DNA of 64,000 nucleotides, taken from NCBI GenBank assembly GCA_905250075.1, contig CAJNOP010000010.1, positions 2,525,773 through 2,589,772 on the forward strand, written 5' to 3'. This document shows positions 25,801 to 36,600 of the stretch, in pieces; the stretch's first letter is position 1, and every line of letters starts with the position of its first letter. The stretch comes from Rotaria sp. Silwood1. Its lineage: Eukaryota > Rotifera > Eurotatoria > Philodinida > Philodinidae. The position numbers were made by a program, and so were the translations under genes. Under the pieces are notes generated by a model. The model saw only the letters and a program-made list of their open reading frames with translations, had not been told where the DNA came from and made no database searches.

Positions 25801-26018
25801 TTGCTTTGTTTGTTCTATTCGTTGTTTTTTTATTTACATACCAAGAAAACAAGTTTAGTAAAATTTTTATGTACAGTATGATTCCATGTTCTTAGAAGTG
25901 CAAACAATTTTGTTAATGTTATTGGATTATCATTTTTCTTGGAAATGAATTCATCCAAATTTATTGAATCATCAAATGATGAATAATCAATAAAATTATT
26001 TAATGATAAATGCTGCAT
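19879..26018 (-). CDS. CLIP3/CLIP4-like protein: ankyrin repeats and three CAP-Gly domains
   Basis: A microtubule-associated CAP-Gly protein. Fourteen exons (minus): 25842-26018, 25637-25778, 24072-24188, 23871-24014, 23702-23818, 22289-22353, 22101-22236, 21921-22052, 21617-21742, 21436-21565, 21282-21382, 20236-20290, 20119-20174 and 19879-20057; phases join throughout, giving 558 aa. Residues 35-60 (TLTKLFALLRTW) match the N-terminal region of vertebrate CLIP3. Ankyrin repeats follow (GMSLLHFTCKFGA, MNCLHYCAFF, SPLHLACTAL). CAP-Gly 1 (about 240-308) has GKHDG, CAP-Gly 2 (358-430) GLHDG, CAP-Gly 3 (482-555) GKNDG. CLIP3 acts in Golgi-endosome traffic and membrane association of AKT; CLIP4 is less known. 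Three introns are very long (24189-25636, 22354-23701, 20291-21281). If the last were not spliced, 19879-20287 could be a separate one-domain gene starting at ATG 20287. Confidence 0.88.
21802..21858. repeat. Perfect-type hairpin inside a CLIP3/4-like intron
   Basis: Two 22-nt arms (TATTCTTTTTCTCTGTGGTGTT at 21802-21823 and its complement at 21837-21858, 21 of 22 pairing) flank a 13-nt loop. The hairpin lies in the 178-bp intron between 21743 and 21920. It could be a microRNA-like or small mobile-element structure; expression is unknown. Confidence 0.6.
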
Positions 26019-26159
26019 TTAAAAGGCATCTAGATTAAAATATTTAAAAAAAAATATATATTTCTTTCTTATAAAATTCTTATAGAAAAATTAATGTTAA
26101 AAAAATATAAGAATGGAAGGATTTTTTTTTAATCATAAATGTATGCAAAAACAATAGAT

Positions 26160-28508
26160 TTATGATACATTCGATAATAATGCTTGTTGCCATAATTCAC
26201 CCATTTTTGAAAGAGCTTTACATCGACCTCGTCGAATTTCACGAGAACATGATAAATCATTAAGTACTCGATCACAAACATCACGTTGAATACATTCAAT
26301 TTCAAGTTTTGTTGCACGCCAAAGTGCTTCCATTGATTTCGTAGCTGTATCAATTTCAAGTTTATGCTTTTCTTCATCTGTTAATGGTACCATTGATTTT
26401 GTTGATGATTTATTTTTTTGCTTATGTTTCACCGGTAACGTTGCATTCGCATTCGAATTTGCTGATGAAGCTGAAACAGTTGATTCCGGTTGAGTAAATC
26501 CACTATATTCTAAATGGCCTGAATGATGTTGAAATGGATATTGAGAATCATTGGATTCTTCATCAGTAATATTAGCTAATTTTGACATTGATTGTCCCCA
26601 TTGAACAGCACATTTAACTGTCTTAACAGTTTCTTTAATAACATGTACACGATCTTTCCATACTGTTTGTACATGTTTGCCATAGCCTACTATACGTTTA
26701 CCTAAATGACCTTCTTGAGAATCCATTTTACTTAACCAAAAACGTGCTTTTGTTGAATAAACATAACCAATAGAATGTAATAAATGTTCACCATATGGTG
26801 CTTGTAATAATACAGGAATATCGGAATGAATATTTTCAATAAATTTATTTAAAGCTTGTGTTGATTGAATATCATTATTATCAGTTAGAAATATATCAGT
26901 ATAAATAGATAATTTCAAAATTAGATTAGCTGATAATTTTTTAATACGTTCTTCATGAGCTTTTGCCCGTTCTTCAGCATAAGCGAAGCGTCCATTTTGT
27001 TCATCATTTGTTTGTTCATTCTCATTTAATAATTCACTAATAGCACGATTAAATGATTTAGCTAATTCAAAATCACCAATGATATCCATAAATTCTTCAC
27101 CACCAAACATATAACGAAAAAATTCTTCAGCATTAAAATTTTCCAATGATATTCCATCGGAACCTTGTGATACAAGACGTTCATCTTTGCCATATCTAAA
27201 CACAAGATTAAATTTATTAAATATGATTTTTAAATTTTAAACAATTAATCGCATAAAAGTTGTGAAATTTATTTTCGATCTAAGCGAAATTCATTCATTA
27301 ACAAAAGAAAAACCAAAAGAAAATATAAGACTTTGAGAAAGGAAGTGATCATAATCACAAAAAGCGTTTTGAACTCCACTGGAAATCGTATTGACTTATT
27401 TGTGGGTGTTTTCTACTAAGAAAATCGAAAAGTATTTCAAGAGGAAGGGACCATCTCACCCAGTATTCCTGTGGGTCTAAAGCTAACACTAGGAAGTCTT
27501 CAACTAATAAATCACCTTTGAGTCGGAACTAATTTCATTGTGTAGACCTAAATAAGACTTGAATATCCTGAGAAGAGTTCGAACTCTTAGCTTCCTGCGC
27601 TGGAGATACCACATTTATGAAATGTATGTCGTAGTACCACCTCAAGAACACGAGGAAAACTGATCTTCGAAATTGGACTTGAAACTTTACATAGAACCAA
27701 GCCTTAACATGAGTAGTTTATTGTGAAAGTTTCAAATCTTTCGATTTGCTCCTATTCTGAAATAAGAACATCGAATCTGCTGTGATGCATTAAGTGATTT
27801 AAATAATTTGTCTTTTACCATAACTGTATCTTAAAATAGGAATAATAATATGATCTGAAACATTCTCGTTACGGAATCTCTCTGTGCAAAGTTTCAAGTC
27901 GAAATTCGAAAATCAGTTCGTCTGTTACTACAGCATTCATTAAAAAGCTATCATAAGAGTGCAATATCTCGACAGCAATAAACTAAAAGCTTGAACTATT
28001 TTAGAGGATATTCATAATTCGTATGATTCTATACAATGCAAATAGTCTCGATTCAAAAGTGATTTATGATTGGTAGGAAATTTTCTCGTAAAATACCATG
28101 TAAATGCCATAGATATAATTCCTACCTATTATAGAGCGTTCGTTTTTCTGGATCACTGAGAATAGCTAAGAAGAACAAGCATAATCTTGAAAATAATTAA
28201 TTTTTTATTTTTTCTTTTCTTATTATCTTACAATACGCTTGAGATATATGTTTAAATCGTTCAGCATATTCACGTCTTGTAAAATCATCAAGATTTTGTG
28301 TACGATCTGGATGATATTGAAGTGAAAGTGTATAATAAGCTCGTTTAATTTCATTTGCCTGTGCATTTGGTGACACATTAAGAATATTATAATATGTTTT
28401 ATCTAATGGTGCTTCATCAGTGCCAGTTTTACCAAGAAAACCTGATCGAATATTATTATTAGTTGATTTTGTTTTATCATTATAATCATTGGATGATGCT
28501 GAAGCCAT
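26160..28508 (-). CDS. DnaJ (Hsp40) co-chaperone with a Caj1/Djp1-type X domain
   Basis: Three minus-strand exons: 28232-28508, 28126-28165 (40 nt) and 26160-27195, in phase, 450 aa from ATG 28508. Residues 37-105 form a J domain with the HPD triplet at 66-68 that stimulates Hsp70 ATPase; the small middle exon supplies its end (SILSDPEKRTLYNR), joining to YGKDERL in exon 3. Exon 3 continues with EEFFRYMFGGEEFMDIIGDF, the pattern typical of yeast Caj1 and Djp1 and plant relatives (DnaJ-X). A central helical domain is followed by a low-complexity polar segment and a C-terminal helical part (GELWQQALLS at the end). Intron 2 (27196-28125, 0.93 kb) carries a dispersed repeat. The cytosolic chaperone role is from the family; the exact client is unknown. 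Few animal proteins have this architecture as far as I know. Confidence 0.85.
27868..28075 (+). repeat. Dispersed repeat, copy B (in the DnaJ-gene intron)
   Basis: About 200 bp that aligns by eye with 18870-19075: TGCAAAGTTTCA, a GAAATTCGAAAATCAG block, AGTGCAAT, AGGATATTCATAAT and AATGCAAATAGTCTCGA. It begins with GTTACGGAATCTC, which resembles the GTTACGGAATTTC motif repeated inside the TIR element at 57031-57848. Just upstream, at 27573-27588, is a perfect 16-bp palindrome (AAGAGTTCGAACTCTT). Confidence 0.5.
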
Positions 28509-28619
28509 TATTTAAAAAATAAATAAATAAAAAATAAATCTAAAAAATAAATCGTGAAACTAAAAAATATGACTAAAAATCGTGCTGTTCACACATAAAT
28601 AAAAGAAAAATATTCATTA

Positions 28620-29372
28620 TTAAATATTCTCAAATTGTTTCATAATAATATTCAGTGTTGTTTTATCATCATTAGCATTTTCTATTTGTAATTGTTCATC
28701 ATATAAAGCTAATTGTCGAAGAAAACCATTATTTGGTTGTATTATATGACGACGTGAACGTAATTGTACTAATGCTTGTTCAACACTCATTGAATGATGT
28801 TTCATTAGATAAGCACAACATAATGTTGTTGAACGTGATACACCACATATACAATGAACAAGGACACAACCTTTTGATTGGCGTGCTTCTTCAATAAATT
28901 CACATGCTTGTTCAAAATATTGTCTCATATTAAATGCAATATTATCATCAGCTTTTAAAAAAAGATGTTTGATATGTGATGGAATGAGATTTTTAGCTGG
29001 TGGAATAAAAACAACGGAAAGAATATGAGTTATTTTGAGACGTGCAAGACGAATCTGTTAATAAATAAGAGAAAAAAAAATAACAAACAAAAAAAAAGTT
29101 AAAATAAAACTTACTCGATTACCAAGAGATTTAATACCACCTAAATAAAGAAATGAATCAAAAACAAGTGATGGTTCACTTGGTGTTTGTGTTCGTCGTG
29201 TTGTAGTATGTAAAAGATGAAGACGAATACTAATTAGACGTTTTTCAATTGGATCAAGATCTCTTCCGGTTTTTGTTTTATTTGTTGTTGATTTTTCTGG
29301 TGATGATAAACGTGGAGGATTTAATTGTTTTACTTTAAGTGTTGGTAAAGGACGACGTGTCGTTGTAGCCAT
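28620..29372 (-). CDS. Dual-specificity protein phosphatase (DUSP)
   Basis: Two exons on the minus strand, 29115-29372 and 28620-29054, separated by a 60-bp intron, encode 230 aa from ATG 29372. Residues 70-225 are an atypical DUSP catalytic domain: substrate-site strand SFLYLGG at about 77-83, the general-acid loop LKADDN (about 119-124), and the signature HCICGVSRS with nucleophile Cys154 and Arg160. The domain closes with LRSRRHIIQPNNGFLRQL, the usual alpha-helical lid with an asparagine-rich turn. The N-terminal 65 residues are basic and proline-rich and probably disordered; no CDC25-like or kinase-interaction domain is present, so it is of the small atypical group (DUSP14/18/21-like). 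Substrate unknown. The gene lies 110 bp upstream of the DnaJ gene on the same strand. Confidence 0.9.
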
Positions 29373-30645
29373 GCATACAAATAATAAGTAAGAAAAAAAA
29401 ATATTTAATCACAAAATACGTTTCGTCTGTTCTGCTGTATGAAACTGATCAATTGTGAAATTGATGACTGAAGGACTCAATTTGATTGAATCACTATCAT
29501 AAGCAGTTCTCTTCTCAATGGTCTCAATAATGAGTAATAGAAAATGTCAAAGACAGATGTCTATATGAGTCATATACATTATTAAAGAAGACTTTTAAGC
29601 GAGAAAAAAACAAATAATTGAGAAAAAACTTTCAATTTTTATTTATTATATATTTAAAATATAAATATTTATTAAAATATAGTAAATGTATATTTTGATA
29701 TTAGACATCTGCATTGGAACGATTATGAACTGATGTATTTTGAAGACTTGATTCATATCTCTTCAGACTAGAAATGTGCCGAATAAGCTGTTTTTCATAT
29801 CTTGTAGTGTGTCTAAGAATAATTTGCTTATCGTTACCCTGTTCTACTCTGTAAAGCCTCTACACGTCTTTACCCATGCAATATCTTAACCTGTAGAACA
29901 GCTATTGTTACTCTACCCTAACTGGAAGAGTTAAAAATTGATAAATAGCCAAATAGTGACATAGACCTAGAAAAGATACCAATCGAGTTTTTGAAAAAAT
30001 ATTGATATGTACGATGAGTACTGATGAATAAAAACTATAATTCACAAAATAACCTCTTATGTTAAATCTGATGTATTCGTGAGAGATTTAGTTGGCAGAA
30101 ATACAAGTCTCTATTTGACATTCATGATAGATTTCTAAAGCCTCGGATTTTTAAACATACACGATTGTTTCGTCAGGTTTTATTTCTTAGCCTAGCTTGA
30201 CTTATTTCCCTCCATATTCGAAATTTTATTAAGAAAAAAAAAAATAAGAATAACGGGTATAAAGCACGGAGAAAAACAACAGAGATCGAACAAATACACA
30301 CACAAATGCCGTAAAATCAAAACCAAAGTAAGAGGAACGATAATAATAGTGCTGAAGGACAGAATGTTTATTTTCAATTCGTTTTTCATAGAAGGAATAC
30401 GGATAATGTGTTTTGTAGGACAGTTTTTGCCAATTGTGCAATAATTGAGCGAATTAAATAAGAAAGAAAGAAAGAAATACAAACAAACAGACAAAGTAAT
30501 ATTGATCAAATAAGACTAGATTCTATTTCGCCAGTCGCAGGTTTCTTCTTTAAATTTTCTTTTATATTGCTTATCTATAATCAAGAAAAAGAATTGTAAA
30601 AAAAAACACGAATAAAATCAAACTTACAGATTCTTTGTTTTTTTT
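29373..30645. other. Intergenic region, nothing recognised
   Basis: About 1.3 kb of AT-rich sequence between the DUSP start and the MAP7-like stop. An open frame at 30192-30509 (-) lacks an ATG and shows no family. It presumably holds the DUSP promoter and the 3' UTR of the MAP7-like gene. Confidence 0.5.
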
Positions 30646-33600
30646 TTAGTCAAAAGTAGTTGTTGTTTCAACTGGACGATCATGAGAAGAATTAAGATTT
30701 GTCGGAGAAGATAAACTTTAATTTGAATATAAAATAATTTCTATGGATTATTTTTCTTTTATTTTGTACTTACGGTGAATCATTATGACCATTAGTAGTA
30801 TTATTTATTCCTGAATCTTGTTGATCATCATCATCATCATCATCATCATCGTTGTCGTTATCATCAGATAAATCACTTCGAGTAGTTGATTGAACTGTGG
30901 TTATTTCTTCATCAATCAGACTTTCATTCATTACTTGTGATGTTGTCATATTCGATTGTATAAGATTATCTGATGATTTTGTATTTCGAGCTTTATTAAG
31001 AAGGCTTTGTATTAATGAAGATTTATTTCTAAATTTCAAAATTTTTCTATAAAGATTAAATACAAAATAAGAAACCAAACTTTTACTTTGATGTTTCAGA
31101 TGTTGTTGAATCATTATTATTAAGAAAATTATCATCTGATACTGAAATTGGAAAACGATTATCAGAAATGGAATGAGTCATTGGTGATTGTGGTTTATCA
31201 TGTCCGTTTGTTTCATCAATACTTGTTTTACTAATATTATTTTCCGTCTATAATAAAAAAAAAAAGTAAATAAATATTGTATTAAATTTCAATTAATAAT
31301 AATTTACTTTTAAACTTGGTGAAGTTTGTCTTGTCCGCCTCATAATTAAATCTAAACGTCTTTTTCTTTCATTTCTTTCTTCTTCTTCTTTCTTAGCTCG
31401 TTCTTGTCTTTCACGATTGAGACGTTCAGTTTCTTCAGCTTGTTTTCTTTCTAATTCTTCACGTTGTTGTTGTAAACGTTGTTCTTCTTGTCGCTTTAAT
31501 TCATTTTCACGTTCACATTCTTCAATAGCACGTTGTAAACGTTCTTGTTCAGCAAGACGTTGTTCTTCAGCAAGACGAATTTGTTCTTGTTCACGTTCAT
31601 ATTCTTCTAATTCTAATTGACGTTGTCGTTCTTCTTCACGTTGACGTTCAAGTTCCATACGTTGTTGAGCTTCACGAATTTTTTGATTTAATTTACGTTG
31701 ATATTCTTGTTCATCAATAATTTGTTGTTCTCGTTTTGAATTAATTATTTCAGTAACTGCATCAATATTAATTGGTTCAATAACAGAAGTTGTTGATTCA
31801 ATTTCAGTAGAAATTTGTTGTTGTTGTTGTTGTTGCTGTTCTGCTTCTTTTTCTTTTTCTTTTTCTTTTTCTTTTTCTTTTTCTAGAGTATCTTCATTGA
31901 CTGATAGATTTTCTTCATCAGTATCTTTCGTGAATGTTTCATTATCTTTAGTTAATATTTCACTATCAGATTTTTCGATGGATGAGACTCGTTCTGTTTT
32001 AGGTTTCGGTTTTGATGGGGGTACACCACCAATACGACGTATATTTTTTTTATTTGTTGTTGTTGTTGCTGTTGCTGTCGTTGCAGATGAAATTGAAGAT
32101 GATGAATGTGATGTAGTCATTAGAGAACGTTGCGTAGGTTGTTTTGAACGAGAAGAAGATAAAGATGTAGGAGGTTTTGATGAAGACGGTTGTGGAGGTT
32201 TCGATGACGTTGGTTGTGGAGGTTTTGAATGGGTACCAGTACGATGTGATGATTGTCTAATTGATGAAGAAATTTGATGATGATCAGATGCGGGTTCAAC
32301 AATTGGTGATGCTCGAGAATCGCTATTTAATGAACTGTGAACAGGTGAAGCAGTAGCTGGACGAGAATGAATATGCTAAAAAATATCAATTAATTATTTT
32401 ATAGATTAAATATTTATTAATTGATAAAATAGAAGGTGACCAAAATGTCACTTTACTAAGAAAAAATCAAATATTGCTGTCATATTTAGATTGAATGAAC
32501 TAAGCTTTTTCAACATTAATCAAATTGTGTTTACAGTTTATATTCAATGAAAACTTATTTGAAGTGTCTTCGTTGATCTAAATACAAGTTTAGAAGTTCT
32601 GAAAAAAACCAATCGATTCCAGTGATCAAATTTAATGACGTAGCAAACTTTTTGAACAGTTTTCCATACCATTATCGTTTGGTCTTATATATATATATAT
32701 ATATATATCAAAGATTCCTATTTTGTTATGCATGAAGCCCTCAAATTTTTAGTCTCAAACGGTGAGAATTTATTGAAAAAAGTTGTGTGTATTCAGTTTA
32801 TAAATGTGTCAGACCAAATTATTTTAGTTCTGATAAATCTACTGTAGTCCTGGTTCATAATGTAGTCTCAATCTCGTATATCTCTAGTATCGTATACTCT
32901 TATATGGCTCAGAGAAGATTTTCTTGTGATAATTATATTACTATCATTTCTGATTTACTTTACATTTGAAAAAGTCAAAGATATCCTTACCTTCAAACTG
33001 TCTCAATAACTAATTAAATATCATCCAAGAATTTCAACATAGAAAGACATGATAATGACATCAGTATTATAATAAACTTTGGTTTCAGCTACTCAAGATT
33101 ACATATGACACATTTTTAGTTTCCTTAACAGATTTCTCGATGTTTATGGGTGAAATTTCAGGACATACTGAGAAACAAAATATGTATCTCTAGTATAAAT
33201 ATCAGATCAAACAGTTAGTGTATGTAATATTTATATTGGCCACAAAGATATATAGTTTTTTTTTCATAGTTAGTGAAAGATAATTGTTTTCTATTGAAAT
33301 CAACTTTGATACTTCAAAATATTATTATTTTCTATGTTGAAAAAATTACATGATTTAGTCAACATATAATGAAAATATTCTATTTTTTCTTGTTGAAATG
33401 ATTTTTGAGTCATTGTCTAATTATTTGATATTAAACTTACTCTTCGAGTTTTCGCAGAAACTGATGTTGGAGTTGAATAATTATTTGTAGTTATAGGTGG
33501 AGTAGACATACGAAATTGATGATTAGATTGTGATACAGGTATACCATTTGTTGTTGTTGTGGTTGTTGTTGACGATGGTGATGCCGTTGTACCACTATTA

Positions 33601-36600
33601 ATGGAGTGATTTGTTGGAATAGTTTTTGGTTTAGAAAGTCTAAGAATAGTTTCATTTAAACGTTCTCGATTAATACTTTGTACTCGACGTTGCGATTCAT
33701 TATTCGTTATAGTTGTATTATTCTGGACATCATCTCGAACTAGAAAACAAAAAAAAAACCAACTTTTTTTTTTCTAAGAATAACTTATTCTTCAAACCAA
33801 AGCGAAGCAATTAACACACGCACACAAATATTTGAAAGAAGCCCGTGCGCACACAGATGTTATATGTATAAGCTTGAAAACAGAAGAAAATACCTCTACA
33901 AGCTCGAGGACATCGTTCAACACTACGACTAAGACGTGATCGACACGTAGCCGCATATGTTGGACGCATAAAACTGGCATTCATAGTATTATTATTGTCA
34001 CCGGTGTTTAACCAATATGCATATGATGTTGGCATTGGTCGTGTTCGGCTATGTGCTACTGTACGAGGTGTACCTGACAATGAATTATCTTCGTTTGTCA
34101 TTGTTGCATCATATGAATGACGCGATCGATGCTGATATCGATGTTCATCAATCGGATTAAGTTGATGAGAGCTTGTGACAGCTACAAGTGTAGAGGGAGA
34201 AAGAAAAAACAAGAGGTATTCTATATATATATATATATACATATATATGTTCTGATGGATAATACATTCCTTGATGAAAAGTATGAAGAAAAGAAAAAGA
34301 ATTAGATAAACTTACTAGTTGAATTATCACCATTATCTCGGGATAATGTAGGAATGGGAGAATTGTTTGATCCTCGTCGATTTGTCATATCTAATGAAAT
34401 TATATTTAATATGATTTTCTAGATTTGTTTTTATTGAAAAATTAAAAAAAATTACCGTGTTGATTTGTACGGGCACGTGGTACTGATATAGCTCGTCGAG
34501 TTGAAACTATATCTGTAGACATACTCATAACAGAATCGGGTCTATGTGAAGCATTTTCTCTTAACAAATAATAGCATTTAATATTTATTGTTAAATTACA
34601 ATCATTTTCTTTTTCTTTTACCTTGGATTGACTTTTATTTGTGAATTACTTCTTTGTTGCCGTTCTTTTTCTCGACGTAATATTTCCTCTATTTTAACCT
34701 TGATATAAAAAAATAAATTTTACTGATTAAAAGAAAAAAAGAAAAATACCAAATAGCGTACTTTAGTTTCTTCTTCACGTTTTTTTCGTCTCTCTTCAAC
34801 TTGTGATCGATGATCAGTATCACGATTACGTAATTGTAACCACTTTTTTACTTTTTCTAAATGCTGCTGTTGCCTACAAATATACAAATAATATCCTTGA
34901 TAAAAACAAAAAATAATAACAAATAATATTCTGTATTGTGTTCATTAGTAAGCGAGTGCATTTAGATTTTTTTTTTGTTCTTCTGTCATTTGCATATTAA
35001 CTATATACAATCTTTCTCTGACTCGCGCATTTTTTTTCTATTCAGTCGATGTCGATTGAAAAAAAAAGAATGAGATACTACTATTTTTCTTTTTTTTGCC
35101 AGCTGACTCTACCTACCCAAAACAAGAAAAGAAAAGAGTCTATTTCACACATACTATGCATCTATTTGATAATCGTCACTCTCTTTTCTATCATTCTTTT
35201 TCTTTCCTCGAACGTCTGGTTGTACATGTTTATGAGATGCAACAGAGTATAGCTTTAGTGTTGTTGTCGGAGTCCAAGAAAAAGAAATGTCAAGCTTGTA
35301 TTAATAGCCATAATAAGCAACACATATTATCGATGAGTAAGCCCATAGCTACCACAAAACAGATTTGTACACAGAATGAGTCAATTGCAAGATGAGCAAA
35401 AATAGGAATGACAGCAATAATATGAAGAAAAAGAACAACTACGTCAAGTGCATATCATTTTATAACCTACGCAAAATAATCTATTGGTAATATTTTTTTC
35501 ACTCCTGCACTTTCTCTTGTTTTTTTCCTTTTTTTTTCTTTTTCTTTATATTGAGTCATTAAAATAGAATCATTCTATTAACTGACAACTCATCTGTCAG
35601 GAGACTATCATAAGTTATTTATTGTTAATAATACTTACCATTTTTGCTCTTTTTTTCTCATCTGTTCTTGAAATCGTTGTAAACGTAATACTTCGGCTTC
35701 TTCTTTTTTTTGTTTTACTAATTTAATATGTTCATCAATATTAATAGATCGAGCACCTAAAATCAATTTATTAATCAATAGTTAATTTAATAATTTAATT
35801 TATCTATATAACTTGCCAATTGATGATGATTTAAATTTACTATTCATTCTCGAATTAACCATTGTTGTTGAAGAGCTCTGTTGAAGTTTTTCATTATTAT
35901 CTTCTTCATCATTAATTAATGAATCTTGAGACATACTATCTATCAAAAAGAGGAATAAAATCTATTTATTGTGCCATTTTATTACCAATCATAATAATAA
36001 TCACGCAATTATATATATATATATAAACATAAAACGAATTCTCAAGACACAATTGACTCATTTGGAATGAAGAAAGAAAGAAAGAAAAAAAAAGTAAGAA
36101 TGAACAAAGAAACAAAAAAAGGCAACAAAAAACATTTTATATTTTCAACAAGTATCGCCTACACTATGACGATCATATTGAGTTATATAAATCGATCGTT
36201 GTGGTTGATTATCATCATCATCGATACTATAAATTGATTTTCCACCACCATCATAATCATAAATACTTTCCGATGTATGAAAATTATTTCCTGTATCATT
36301 CATATAATATTCACTTGAATGATCGTCACCACCTTGTAATGATAATGATTGTTGATGACGTGTCATTGTATTTGTTGATGTACTTGATATTGACTTTGTA
36401 TTGTTTGATGATGAAAATAACAATTTACTGGCTTCACAACAAAATAATAATGCAATATTGATATTTACTTTTAAACGTCGAATAAAACCCGATTGTTTTA
36501 ATTTGAAACAATAAAGTAAAAGAATAAAAATTACAGTAGAAATTATAAGAAGACACATAATAAGAAATTTATTTTTTGATATTTTATATCCAGGCTTTTC

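Noticed and set aside
27560-27625. TTCGAAC within AAGAGTTCGAACTCTT, suggesting a tRNA T-arm
   Set aside because: The stretch is simply a 16-bp palindrome; no acceptor, D or anticodon stems of the right spacing could be fitted on either strand.
30192-30509. Hydrophobic minus-strand open frame of about 100 codons
   Set aside because: It does not begin with ATG, overlaps A/T-rich and repeat-like sequence, and has no splice partner or family.
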